Shown: positions 36,501 through 49,125, numbered from the stretch's first letter. The stretch is DNA of 64,000 nt from Membranipora membranacea (GCA_914767715.1 OU612068.1:27776001-27840000), one strand, 5' to 3'. Program-made: numbers and translations. Notes: generated by a model not told the origin, from the sequence alone.

Positions 36501-39500
36501 TTATTACAAATTCTTTTGTATACAGTATCTACATCATTGAAAACTCACGGTTACGTGGTCTGCAAATAATTGTGGTATATGAAAGCTTATTTATCTTAAT
36601 TCATGCCAGGTTTGTAAACAAATTTCCCCGGAGTTTTTTTCAAGGGCATTGTCACTAAAATTGAGATAAATGATTTGCAAACCGCTTACAGCTTGATAAA
36701 CCATGACCTTGAGAGGACCTGAATGGAAAGAGGCCAACTCTCTGAGATCAGTTTGAAAAACTGTCTATTTCGTAAAGCCAAAATACCCAATGTCGATTCA
36801 AATGTTAATATTGGTCAAGTTGTTTGTGCAACAACCAGTCTTGATTGTTCTTTATAGAGGAATGATGACATTGTTGGTTATGTGAAACTTCGTACTCTAG
36901 CAGGTTCTCCCTCTGATATTATAGCCGCTGGAGTTTTCAAGGCTCGATACGGAAGCCATGGTGATGAGTTAATACTTCTCACTCATATAAAATCAGCAAA
37001 CAAATTAATCGGCTCCAAATTAACTGTGAGTTAAACCACTGCTGTCACAGCTGGGCTTTGCCCAGCATAGCCGCGTAGGGAGTATCTTCTTCCCCAGCCA
37101 TCCAACATTTTCATTAGTGTTGGATCTCAGCTAGATTTTAAAGGCACCTGATTGGTCAACAACAACATTTGTCAGCACTAATGTTGGATGGCTAGGGAAG
37201 AAGATACTCCCTACATTTTGAGAGCTCATATAACTGGCTAGATGTTTTGATGCCACAACTCTATTTAAATTTTTGACTGGTGGCTATGCTTGGCAAAGCC
37301 CAGCTGTGTCAGCAGTGGTTTAAGCAATATCACTGTTTTCGTCTAACAATACATATATAATATTACAACACTTGGTGACCCGATAAAACTTGCCTTGTGC
37401 CTAAATGAATCGAAACTGACTCGTAGCAAGTCGTATATTAACTCATGATTTGTTGAATCGCATGGAACTCAAGGCTATGCTTTGGAATTTTGAAACTAAA
37501 ATCCTGTGATATTTGATATTATATCTACTCCAATCGTACAATACTTTAGATTGAATAGATTAGAGATCTTGAAATGCACCAAGTTTAGGCACTGTGTATT
37601 CCTATTTGCAGAATGCATTGAGTTTCCTAGTTTCTGCATGTTGTAACTTTGCTTTGCGTTCTTGTAGGGAGACAGAAATGTTCCTTGTGGAAAACACTCT
37701 TTTGTCATCGATCTGGACAAGCCGCTGCGTCTCACCAGAAAGCAGCAAGAGTCTAAGATTCTGTGAGTGATTTCATGAATATTTGTTTGAATGTCCATCG
37801 ATTAAAACCAAGATTGTGAATTTTGTCATATTGAGAATTGAAATCCCGCTACTTTTTGTTGTTGAGTTATATCAGTTCACACAACAGAACATAAACCTTG
37901 AAAGCTAAGAATTAAGTTAGCAAGTACAGTCGTCACCAAAAAAATATAAGTATTATCCTATTCATACCAACAGTATATATATATTGTTTTAAAGCATTCA
38001 TGAAATAAAGACTAGGATTATCGAAGCTGCTTCTTCTGCTAATCAGCTTCAAAATAAGCCTAAAATTGACCCTCTAGGACCACCAGAAGCTGTGTTATGA
38101 GGCGTTGAAGTCGACCCTTTCAATATTCGCTCGTGAGGTCGGAAAGCCTGGGTGTGAGATCACATCAGGGTTTTCGACCGATATTTGATATTTTTTTGTA
38201 TATGGAACTGTTAAAGTGAAACCAACATTTTTTCACCTCAAAATCTGCGTTAATCTTTTTCATTTTTTTTCTCTTGATTAATCTCTATGATGACATGAAC
38301 TATGCTGGATTACAACTCGTTTCATCCGATTTTGATGAAATAACACGGGGCCAAAGTTTCTAATGGTAGACATATACGCAAAATGTTTGTTTATGACATC
38401 ATTTCCCCTTAACGCAAAGCTCGCGAGCGAACGGCAGCGAGGCCTTACTTTGATAAGTCATAACTTCAGTCCTAGTTGGCCAATTGGGCTGTTCTTGGGC
38501 TCATTTTGAAGCTTATAAGCTAAAGCAGTTCCTCTGATTAGTTTAACCTTTATTTCATGTTAAAGTCAGGCAGTGACTTATGATTAAGTTATGTCAGATG
38601 TGCATGGTAAAACATTTCAATGCTCTGCTGGTCATGAAATGGTGGAAAGAGTGCCTCCCGTAAGGGGAGGTAACTCTTGTTCCCTGCAATTTGATGTCAC
38701 TATGCAAATCTGACATGACTTTATCATGAACAGCAGCCTGACTATAATATGCATTGGTCTTTGGGTTCTAACTTATTGGTGACAATGATACTAAGCCACA
38801 AGTTTACTCCATGTATAGTTGATCATAACTTTGTTCATTGATGCACTTCTCTATTGACTGATGATATCTCTATTGACTGATGATTTCTCTGTGACTAGAC
38901 GGGATGAGGCAGAAGTTTCTAAAGACGGTACAGGTGAGCAGGTATTTATTGTACCTAATGATATGGGAGTGGAGGAGATAAGTAGTTATGTAATAGGCAA
39001 TGAAAGCACATGCCAAGCAAGGTGAGTGATGAGTCAGCTCATTGTTTACATTATATTTTCATTTGATATTATATATTACTAATTTATTAGCTTGTTATCA
39101 TTATAAGATCTGATGTCACGCTCCGCTCGCTCCGTACTATACAGGTCATATCCAACTTTGTTGTAAACATGAGTTATCAAGTTATCAATGACTGTAGTGT
39201 GTTTTGAAGTTGAAAAGTTGAGTCTTGTAGACCCATAGCCAAATTCATTTACTGTGTATATCCATCAACCTTATAACACTCAGAGTGAGAGCAAGGCACG
39301 CTATGTATGTAAGGATAACAACGATTTTTGATTCAGAATCTGCACCATTGAAAACTGATAGGGAAATAGTTTGGGAAATAATTTTGGTATTCGGATAGTC
39401 AATTATATCGATTTCTGCCAGGTTTGCGGACGAATTTCATGGAATTTTTCAAAAATTTCGACACTAAAATTAAGATTTAACAACATTCAAGCCTCCAATG

Positions 39501-40539
39501 ATTTGGAAAACCTGTCCCATAGGGGTTTTCAATGGTGCAGATTCTGAATCAAAAATCATTTTTGTCCTTACATCACCCTCTTTCAGCACGTTTTTCCTAT
39601 GCGGCGTGGGTTAAAAGTACCAAACTGGAGAGAGGACAACTCTGAATTGAGGCCTAAAGCAGAGCTCAGAAAACTGTCTATTGCCTTGACTGAGTCATAT
39701 ATTGCTCCCTAAACATTATAAAAATAAGTATTCATATGTCTATGATTGCTCCAGACATCATTTTTTGATAGGCCTACCCCATAGACTTAATAATAAACCT
39801 AGACAGGACACCATATGGAGCATTAGCATTGAGGCATTTAATTGTGGGGCGACGTAACGACATTGAAAGGTGTAGTGTTGACCTGCAGCTCATATACCAG
39901 GTTTTTTGTTGATAACTCGATCGATTTTGAGTTTGAACATTACAATAGGTTGAGCAGATTGTCGTGAAGAGTTTGATACAAACTTTAGGCAAAAAATTTG
40001 TGAAGTAGAAATAACATGCAAGATGATAACAAGATGCTGCTGATTGAAAAGCAATTTTCAAACTCAAAATCAGATCAAAATTGATCAAGTTATGAACAAA
40101 AAACCTGGATTATGGACAGTAAATCAATGATAATACCATAATACCATAATACAATGCTACTAAACCTTTCAATGTCGTTATGTGCCTCACTTCAGTTGTA
40201 TATAGTGTCCTGTCTAGGTTTATTATGGCCTACCCTTATTTTGTGAAATCAAAACTCTGGCAGACAACCCTGAGTTTAACCAAGATCATGTTTTAAAACT
40301 TCATCATTACATGCAAACTTAACATCAAGTCGCAAATACTCAACCAAGTCAGTCATTTTTATGGATTTAATCTTTGCTTCAGGTTCAGAGGGAAGGCCAC
40401 CCTGGCTTGGGACGCGTACACAACCCCCTGGTGGTCTACCGTAGACTGGATCAAGTTTAATGAGAACGTTTTTGCTGTCATGTTCATGGAACTAAATCAT
40501 ATCAGTATATTTGAGCGCAAGACTGATTTATCATTTTAA
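33504..40539 (+). CDS. FBXO31: F-box protein, FBXO31-like
   Basis: Eight exons give 388 codons: 33504-33672, 34370-34453, 35507-35595, 36038-36319, 36858-37025, 37668-37762, 38899-39021, 40383-40539; all introns are GT..AG and in phase. The F-box is at residues 11-56 (SLPQEIWYRIFAYLDGQSL...FWYRKC). SPYGYLLGCWQ resembles the start of the FBXO31 substrate domain; AGVFKARYGSHGDELILLTH and GDRNVPCGKHSFVIDL match its most conserved part, and QVFIVP plus a final FAVMFMELNHISIFER match the C-terminal strand region. FBXO31 is an SCF ubiquitin ligase receptor that binds degrons in a beta-rich domain. The protein is shorter than human FBXO31 (539), lacking its disordered insert and tail. Introns host several transposons. 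Orthology versus a more general FBXO31 relative is not settled. Confidence 0.82.
34655..35181. mobile_element. Non-autonomous hAT element in FBXO31-like intron 2
   Basis: Termini CAGGGGTGCCCAACC (34663) and GGTTGGGCACCCCTG (ending 35173) are exact inverted repeats of 15 nt. The 8 bp GACTAGAC is duplicated exactly (34655-34662 and 35174-35181). End sequence and duplication length are typical of hAT MITEs. A repeated phrase (ATGAGCC / GGCTCAT) occurs near both ends. No coding capacity. Confidence 0.9.
36530..36790. repeat. Diverged copy of a dispersed repeat
   Basis: Within FBXO31-like intron 4, a sequence with CATTGAAAAC, TGCCAGGTTTG and AACTGTCTATT phrases resembles the better copies at 39312-39710 and 49126-49493. 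It is strongly diverged and the boundaries are uncertain. Confidence 0.45.
37031..37323. mobile_element. 285-bp MITE abutting a splice donor, TTAA flanks
   Basis: Inverted ends ACCACTGCTG (37035) and CAGCAGTGGT (ending 37319) continue for about 38 nt (AGCTGGGCTTTGCC / GGCAAAGCCCAGCT). TTAA flanks both sides (37031-37034, 37320-37323), a piggyBac-type target, although TA would also fit. A second inner inverted repeat (AGTATCTTCTTCCC / GGGAAGAAGATACT) gives a nested fold-back. The element starts 5 bp after the GT of FBXO31-like intron 5. Confidence 0.85.
39310..39570. mobile_element. MITE with TA flanks in intron 7
   Basis: Inverted ends of about 45 nt (AGGATAACAACG..., then GATTCAGAATCTGCACCATT and its complement) span 39312-39568 and are flanked by TA, the target of Tc1/mariner-type elements. 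A truncated, inverted relative lies at about 49126-49345 in the RETSAT-like gene. Confidence 0.75.
39585..39711 (+). repeat. Coding-like repeat unit next to the MITE
   Basis: About 110 bp is shared at high identity with 49382-49493. Read in one frame both give a similar peptide (RGLKVPNWREDNS...LRPK...ELRKLSI), and this copy continues to a stop near 39711. In both places it sits beside a copy of the same MITE, so the duplicated unit is larger than the MITE. The peptide is not recognised. Confidence 0.5.
39771..40235. mobile_element. 447-bp fold-back element with 9-bp duplications
   Basis: GGCCTACCC flanks both ends (39771-39779, 40227-40235). The inside is one long imperfect inverted repeat: TAAACCTAGACAGGACAC / GTGTCCTGTCTAGGTTTA, then CGACATTGAAAGG / CCTTTCAATGTCG, then CAGGTTTTTTGTT / AACAAAAAACCTG. 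A 9-bp duplication suggests a Mutator-like origin. It is in intron 7 of the FBXO31-like gene and has no coding capacity. Confidence 0.85.
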
Positions 40540-41888
40540 CCTGAGCTTTCTTGCCTACATATGCATGAAATACACATACCCATTGTGTGTGTTTGAGCTT
40601 CGATTAACCAAGGTGACACATTGAATTCTAATGATTATAAAATGACAAGTTAATGGTTTGTCAATTTTTTTCCTGAACTGGGGATGGTTTAGTGAGGGTG
40701 TATACTGTATACACAACTAATTTACCGCAATACCACTGTGATATTATGCAGCATAACTTTTGCGGGTTGTGAATGGGCCGGTTTCTATATTTTAGTTATT
40801 ATATTTCTACGTTCATTATATGGCCAGTCCACAGATAGTTGCATGGTAGATTTTTGTATGTTTATCTCTAACACATGTGTAGTATCAGAGCCACTCTATG
40901 TATTTGACTGATTAATTAGAGCAAGGAGTTGGTTAGGGATATGTAGCCCTAACCATCTCCCCTCACTAGTTAAGCTTGGTAAGACAGGCTAGGGCTAGGG
41001 TACTGTTGAATAGTCACATCTCTCTTTTCCTTTATTCTGTCAAAACATTTTATAATACTCTCTCAAGGTTACCTACAGGCAGAGGCTATCCATTGTGGTT
41101 CAAAATTTGCAAAACCTAAATTTTGCATATCAATAATATTGTCTCTATTAACTCAGCCTGACAGAGAGGCAATTTTTTAGATTGACATCCAAACTTCACT
41201 AATATTTTTATTCCTTGAATTTAAGTTTGTGTTGAGCAGGGTAGATTATATGATGCTGGCTATATTTTTCACTGCAGGTTTATCTTTTTCTTTCATTTTT
41301 TCTGAATAATATTTGCCTATGTCTCTAACTTATCGAATAACTAGAATTATTTTCTGTCATCAAATTTATTCAATAAACTACCTTGATACTATCAACCATA
41401 TCACAAGTGGCGAATTTTTCAGATTCAGTATCTGCACCTTCGTAAATGGGGAATGGTTTTCAAATCATTAGACAATTGACAGCTGAATTAACTCAACGGT
41501 GGTGACCAAAACCTGGATAAATTGAGATAAATTCACTTTCCTATCATTTCAAAATTTAATTTCATGAGTTAGTTTCAATAGCGCATCGCTGAATCTGAAA
41601 ATTTTTTTGACATACAGTAAATGGTTGGTCCACCAGGTTATTCTTTCTCAAACTGTTACCTTGAGAGAGGGGACAACTGACAGAGGTCAGTACGGGAAAA
41701 TATCTACATCTTATCCTCCAACCCTTCCTGATCTAATGATTATCAATCAAAATTATTTAATTCAATAACTGCGCGGTAAATTACGGAAAAATTCACACCG
41801 CAAATGTTTTTGCATCCTAATAAGAGAGATTGCTTCAATTTGGCCTTTTTCAAACAAAGTGTAGACTGATCTAGTTAGTCTTCTTGTC
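40540..41888. other. Convergent intergenic region
   Basis: Between the ends of the FBXO31-like and RETSAT-like genes. It contains a diverged copy of the 39.3-kb repeat family at about 41420-41600 (AGATTCAGTATCTGCACCTT and a distant inverted counterpart). Otherwise AT-rich, with no gene seen. Confidence 0.45.
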
Positions 41889-44131
41889 TCACTTCTCCTG
41901 CTGTTTCCCTTTCTTTTTTATGACACCATTGAGTTTAATGCAGTCCTGCATGAGGTTTCGATGTAGCATGGCTGAAGCAGTGACCATTCCAGAAAACATA
42001 GCTCCGGAGAAACCGCATATCAACACATCATGGAAAAAGGCGCTGGTGCTATCATTCAAAAATGAGCTGAAAAATGTAGTATTTGCACGATTTCATATAC
42101 AGGCTAGTTGATTATGGCTTTGGGTGACTGTAATACTAGTCCACTTGCATGCCCGCATTCAGTCGGTCCTGCGCTTTGCAACAATTAAAAAGTTGTGTTT
42201 CCACATCTTACATTCTTCATGGGCCTATGGTGCGTGTCAAGTTGTCTTCACTTTATATAAGAAAGGACAACTTCAGATTACTTCTTAGATAGCAGATAAG
42301 GCTGTTACCACAGGCGGTTATTAGTTATACTAAGGACCAGATTTTCGAAAATTTATCTGATGGAATTAGCAACAAGGGGCCTGCAAAAGTAGCATAATTT
42401 GAGTGATACAGACACGGCTAGCAACAATACATCCTTTGTCAGTTATCCTAGCTAACAGGAGTGACAGTACACTTCCATTCATCCTGGTGATGTTACATAC
42501 ACACATTTTAAATTTAGTCGACATTAGTTATTTTAATATACATACCTGTCCAGTAAGGTAAAGCACAGGTTGACCAATCTCAGAGCAGAGTTTAGTCGCC
42601 ACATCAGGTCTGAATCTATTCTTGTTATGGTCCAGTCCGGTGATTTCTCCCTTAATTGACCTGATATAGTAATTATTTGTAACAGGTGATCCCAAATCCA
42701 TGTATTCAACCTGCAGTGGAACATAAATATCAGTCTTTGTTTGATTTTTGAGCACCAGATACATGAACTTTCTGACTGATAAGAGTAGGACCTTTGTATT
42801 CTGAGTTGATGAAAACAAAATATCGGGCCTCATGTCGTCGTTGGATGAAACACCATGATTACTGTAACAAGTTCTTTTGAAATGATGGTAATGGTGATAA
42901 TAATTATATAGAAGGAAACGTTCAAATATATATATTTGCCAAAAGAAATCATAACACTGCATACACAAGCCTGGCGATTCAGATGTAAATTAATCTTATT
43001 TGTCATAAATTTGTCATAGGTGTGCTCAAGCATCCTGGGATAGCATAATGTATTCCACACACTCCATAATCGTAATCAGAGTCTCTGTATAACATGATTT
43101 CATACGCAGTAACAGCTAACAGACAAACCTTATCTTCAAGCTGAGGATAGAACTTGCACACTTGTGACCACATTTGATTGCTAAATGAAGTTTTCAGTGC
43201 TTCGTAATCATCTCCTCTTGCATAACCTACAAAAAAGTTGGTAAAGTTGAGTTAGTTGGGAGAGGTAACAGTTATATACCTCGAAATTTAACATTCTAGA
43301 ATTCTAAAGCAAGTTATCATGCACTTGGATTTTTTCATGAACATACGCATTTTCAAACCGTCAATGATAGCGACTCGGGTCCGTGGTCGCTTATTTCAAA
43401 CAGAATTCATAATAGATATAAATAATACCTTATGATCTTGCCATTTTTGGAACCAGTTATAGTTACCGAGGGTGACAACTGTACATACAGATTTACCTGG
43501 GTATCTCTCCTCCCAGGTAGGATCCTACAACAAGGTTTACATCATGTAAATCAAATCAATGGGTATAAGGTACCAAGACTGTCGAAAGATTATTATAAAC
43601 ATTTTTATACAGGCAGTAGCGAAATACTAATCAATTTGCATCCACAATCCGTACACACAGAATGATTTTATTTTCTCTCTCTCCACTCACATCTGGTTTA
43701 GTTGTGTCATTTTTAATCACATTTTAGTTGCGCATTTTGCTTGCATTTGATATAACTCTATGTTTGGAGCATTGACCAATAGTATTATTTGTCTTTAGTT
43801 TAGGTACGGTCAAGTCTAGGGGAGGAACTCACTAACTTAGCTGACATGAGGGTCGAGATCACTCAAGGCAATCACAAAACATTACCACTGTACCTTAGTT
43901 GAGGGGAATGAGATAAATAGAAGAGGAATATCAACTGGATTGTCTACATCAGGCTCGTGGCTACAGAAGCTGTGAAACTTGCCATTCAGATCAGCACTGC
44001 AAGACAAATAAACAAAGTGATAGACTGACAGGCAAGATAAATTTGAGCTTATTCAAATGCTAAACTCAGTCATCGATGTGGAATTTTCCTTACATTTGCA
44101 GTTCCTATAATCAGTTAAAATCAAATGGTAG

Positions 44132-44260
44132 CTTGCAGGGTAGTCTAAGTGCTCAGACTCCAAGGCGCAGGGAGTTACTTGCGCAAGCTATCAAACTTTG
44201 ATAGCTTGCGCAAGTAACTCCCTGCGCCTTGGAGTCTGAGCACTTAGACTACTTGCAGGG
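44132..44260. mobile_element. 111-bp perfect palindrome with 9-bp duplications
   Basis: Arms 44141-44195 and 44197-44251 (55 nt each) are exact reverse complements around a single C at 44196. CTTGCAGGG occurs exactly on both sides (44132-44140, 44252-44260), showing insertion as a unit. The arm sequence (AGGCGCAGGGAGTTACTTGC) recurs singly at 58030-58083 inside an open frame, and in altered form at about 60328 and 60925-61034. It lies in an intron of the RETSAT-like gene. Confidence 0.9.
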
Positions 44261-47150
44261 TAAATTTTCTTGGCACAAAAACAAATTGTTGGTGAAAATC
44301 CAAAAGATAGTGCATTTGCTTACTTGGTGAATGCCCAGAGATTTTGTGCTTTGAGTCCTAGCTCCTCAGTTGTGCCCTTCAGCCCAACAGACAAGCTAAA
44401 TTCTCCAACACCGGACTCTATAGATCGATCCAGCATCAGTTCAAACACAGCTGTCAAACAGAGATACTAGTTTAGGAACCAAACTTTTGACCAGCTCAAA
44501 CATTTGTGACTAACAGGAACTGATTGATTGTCATTTTACCTGAACAGTTTTAAACTACATATATATCTTTGCAGCCTTACAAAATGATAAATATAGTACT
44601 CACGGCAGAAGTAAGTAACCCCTAGACAGTTCAGATGTAGATAGAGATAACTTACTGGTCTTCTTGGCGACATCAGTAGGTAAAAGTTTGAGAGTATTAG
44701 GAATCCCGCCAGCTGATATAACGGTCTTAGCCCTGAGTTCTATTGGTGCATCACCCTTACTTACACGGACTCCTACTGCGCGCCCCTTCTCAATAATAAT
44801 ATCAGTCACTGAAAGGAAATCATGCATACTATCAAGAACCGTAACAAATAATGTTAAACCACCAAAACTTCAGAATCACTTAATTTGGATTTTCCGGGTG
44901 CTGTTCAAAATACCCAAATGAATATAGACTTGTTATCAAAAACAGAAACACACAACGTACACTTTTTTTCTGTCCCTCTATATTTTAGGAATAATAACAA
45001 TAAGCTCTCTAGGTGACCAAACAAACAAACAAACATCAAATACGTCCCACTTTATTGATTAAGCATATTAAGTATACAAATCATCAGGACTTACCGTTAG
45101 CTCTGACGAATACTCTGCCACCAGTCCTCTCGATGACAGGTATTATATTCATAGCGATCTCACTGGCTCCACCGATCGGATAGGAGGATGAGTAGGCAAA
45201 GTGATTGATCAGCAGGGAATGAATCACGATAGAGGAGGAGTCAGGTGTAGTACCTGTAAGATTAGTACAGTAATATCATATTATAAAGTGTGGCTGAAAA
45301 TAACAAATGAGAAAAATCCTGATGTTGTGCAGATTCAACCTTACGCAGAGACACAAGTTACCACAGACAAAATAACTAGCACTGCAATAGATCAAAGCTA
45401 GATCAAGTTTGATCCATTTTGCCAGTGTTGGATTCACCACCCCCCCCCCCCCTCTAGGTATCAGTGAGGAGGGCAATTCCAATGCTGCCAAAATGGATCA
45501 AAGCAATGAAATACGCTGGGTTCGCCTGAACAAAATTGGCATGAATTAAAAATAGCACAACATGTTCACGTATTAGGCATAGTAGATGCTCTCCCATAAA
45601 GATGGTCCAGGCTATGAAGACAAGGAAGGTGACACACGCACTGTTAGAAGTGAGTGGGAACTGGTGGGAATTGAGTGCCCACAAGAAATATCGTTTGGGA
45701 GTGATTAGAATACAGTTCTCACTGGATTCTGGTCAAAAACTGTGTGAAATTTATTTCGGACCAGATTAAAATCAGCCATTATACAGTTACAGATCTGAAT
45801 TTTTTCTGAATAAACATACATAGATAAGCATAATTAAATATGGATATAGTAAAAAATTCCCCTGCGTGGCTGTCTTGCAGCCAGTATGGCTGCTGTCAAA
45901 ATATCATGTGTAGAGTACCCACAAAGAAAGACGTCCACTTAAACCACTGGACACATGGTTTGTACTTAACTTCTCTTAGTTTCCGGTTTTCAGACTCATA
46001 ATTGGAGTTAAGACTAAAACATACCGTAATCACCGAAGCAGTATCCGATCACAGCCTCTAGTTGGTCGTTGTCACTAATACTATCTAAGTATTCAGTAGT
46101 AGTCATATTAGCGTACGTCCCGTAGTTTGTGAACACTTTGAGGAGCCTGAGGCTAACTATCCAGTTGCACAGTTTCACTGGTAAGACTTTGAGCATAACA
46201 AAATACAGGAAACAACCTCTTGCTTTCTACAAGCAATAATCAACATTTATTATTATTACTACAAATAATTAACACCATAATAATATGAACGGAATCATTT
46301 ACAATTTAAAAAATATACAGGAGAGACATTTCTTGATGAGTCAGGTGTGTTCTTGTTTTCAAGATAGGGGTTCAGAAAGGGGTAGTTTCTATACGATAAA
46401 GCATGCATGGTAATGAGTGTTGTTGTTGTCCCTTTTCAGCATTGCTTGTGTGATATTACATCAACGTCGGGTGGGGTGTGGGTGTGTCCCCCACCCACCC
46501 TTGACAGACTGCCCAGGCTAGGTTGACCTTTTATCAATTTGTCAAAGGTTTAAAGTCTGAAAGTCTTATATGTAACATCTCAATCTCTTAGTCTGGGACA
46601 CCCAGACACTTGCCCCCCATCCCGTCCGACGACCCCGGCCCCATTCCCCTGTGTAAGTTCTCAAATAGCCAAACAGCAAAGCCCACTTTGACAAAAAGCC
46701 ATATTATCAACTCTAATAGCCCCATAGTAAAGCTCTAAGGTTCCCAGATGTCTGTTACCTCATACGTCATGTGTGGGCTCTTTAAAAGGATAACTACAAC
46801 AGCACCTTTGAAACCCTCAACAAAACTGATTTCATAGATGGCATTCTGTATAGACACACAGGTGCAGGCCATGTGAATGATTATGATTAGTTCCTTCAGC
46901 ATAACGAGGAATTTATCTATAGCTTCAGTGTCATTGGGGAAGTTGTCAACTAAACTCTGTCTGAATTCTGTCTTTCCACTGAGGAGAGGATACATCTTGG
47001 CCGTGTCTGAGGGCCCAACAGCCACCTGAGAAAAGGTATGTGGCAAAGATTATTTCCAGATTGTAGTAACCTTTGGACAGTAAGATCATTAGATGGTAAA
47101 GTACATTCAACATTCCATGAGCATCAGATTGTATTTATCATATTAAAAAA

Positions 47151-48140
47151 ATGTTGACTGCTGTGAATTGTCTGCAATCTCCAAGTAACTACATTTTTCA
47201 ATATTTGTGGAACACGCTCAACTCCATCACCAAACCTCAAAAACCAGAAACAGTCTGTGCATGTATCATAGATGGCCTGCCTATGTTACCTCAGGTCTTC
47301 TGTGATCGACTAAATGCCTATTATGCTAGTGTTGGAGGTGATTACATTGACAGCACTGAGAATCCACACCCACCGGCAAATGCTACTGCGTTTGACCCTC
47401 TGAGCCTCTGTGAGATCAAATTATTATTAAATAGACTAAACACCAATAATACTGAATCCTCTGAGGATGTTCTAACATGGGTGTCAGCTGATGGCTCTGA
47501 GGATATATACGTGCCACTACAAAATATATTAAACACAATCCACTGAGTTCCCACGTAAGCACACAGGTTAATCCTATTCCTAAAATCTCTGCACCAACCC
47601 AAATGAAGGGTTACCGCCATATCTCACAAATTTTTCTCTTGTGCGAACTGTCAATAGAAGTAATTATAAATAAATTAAAGACTAAAATGATGGCATTAGT
47701 AGATATAAATCAATATGCCCACCAACCCAGCATCGGTACTGGTGATGCTCTGATACGACTGTTGGACGACTTCAGCGACTACCTGGATAAAGCTAGCACT
47801 AAGTTCATCGGGCTGGCAGGTGTTGACTTTTCTAAAGCTTTCGAAAGGCTACACCCTAACCTACTTGTCAACAAAACGAGTGGATATGGTTTCAATGAGA
47901 ATACACCATGCAGGTAGCTGACTTCCTATCTGATAGCTTCAAGTCTGTTAGATTCAGCTCCAACCAATAATCTTCATTCTTCCCATCAAAAGTTGGTACA
48001 CCACAGGGTACGACATTATGGTAGATGGTACTATGGCTTATTTATTGTAAGGATTTATGTGTACCAAATTTTTCATGTCAAGTATGCCAATGACACTTCT
48101 TTTTACACTGCTGTCTCGAGCAGTGCAGATTCTTTAATTA
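47151..48140 (+). mobile_element. LINE reverse transcriptase remnant
   Basis: Broken frames (47151-47546, 47603-47917 and beyond) retain RT-like phrases: CDRLNAYYASVGGDYI, KGYRHIS, QYAHQPSIGTGDALIRLLDD, then VDFSKAFERLHPNLLVNK. It lies opposite to, and inside an intron of, the RETSAT-like gene. It belongs to a different lineage from the LINE at 29-33 kb. Confidence 0.7.
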
Positions 48141-48870
48141 TTTTATGACATTTTACACGAACAATTTTATATATAACTGAGTTTCAATGAGAGCTGTCAC
48201 ATATATATATGTACATATTATTTATTTATCATCCTTGCCATGATATTGTATGTAAACAACACAAACCAATCAATCAAATCAATGTCCTCAGATCTCACAT
48301 TATTGAAATTCTTTAATTCACAGTTCAGTAAGCTTGGTCTGTCACGGGGGGGGGGGGGGGATTTCTGCCATCCCATACTATCCTGTGCAGCACACCAAGG
48401 GCGCCTGGCACCCGAGCAAACCCAGCTGGGGGTTTGGGGGGCGCTGTAAGCCCAGGTTGCCATAGCCTAGAGAGCAATTTCGGGCCTGAAAAATTTAATT
48501 GACTGGGTTTTGGAGGAGTGTCTTGGGTGCAAGTTTACACGCAGATTACCAAAAGAATAAAGCAGTCAACCTAGATATGCAGCATGGCAACTGTCAGCGC
48601 TGCAATTTTGATCGTATTAATTAGGCGGGCATGAACTGTCACAACAGAAGTGATAACTAAAAAAATAAGAAACACTTATCATTTTACATTCAAATTGTTG
48701 TCCAAGATGAGGTCATTCCTGAAAAAAAAACTGAGTTAATTTTTGACACAACCTTGATAGCGTTCAGGATGGTGATTGCGGCCACGATCACCATCCCGAA
48801 CACCATTAAGGGCTGGCTGTGAATTTTGTTTGTTATGATCTATCTCATCATACCATCAAATTGCTTGCCG

Positions 48871-48902
48871 ATTGGATCAGGGAGAATTCTCCCTGATTGG
48901 AT
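48871..48902. mobile_element. 18-bp palindromic micro-insertion with 7-bp duplications
   Basis: The same 18-bp palindrome as at 19929 lies at 48878-48895, here flanked exactly by ATTGGAT on both sides (48871-48877, 48896-48902). It is in an intron of the RETSAT-like gene. Confidence 0.75.
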
Positions 48903-49125
48903 TAAGCATGACATAAATATTCAACATTTAATCCACACGACAACACCCTAATCAGCTGTTATGCGTTATGTCTGAGTGAGATCAAATTAATCAATCTTCA
49001 GCACACAGCTGAATTTTATGGTGAAACAACTATGGAGCTCTGGCTGACTTAGAACAAGAGAAAGTCACAAATTAGGAGGGGCTAATAATTTTTGAGTAAA
49101 TGTGGCCTCAGTTCAATTTGTGCTA

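Noticed and set aside
48340-48360. Poly-G run (also poly-C at about 1907 and 45440) as regulatory quadruplex
   Set aside because: Single homopolymer runs, length probably variable or error-prone; no supporting context.
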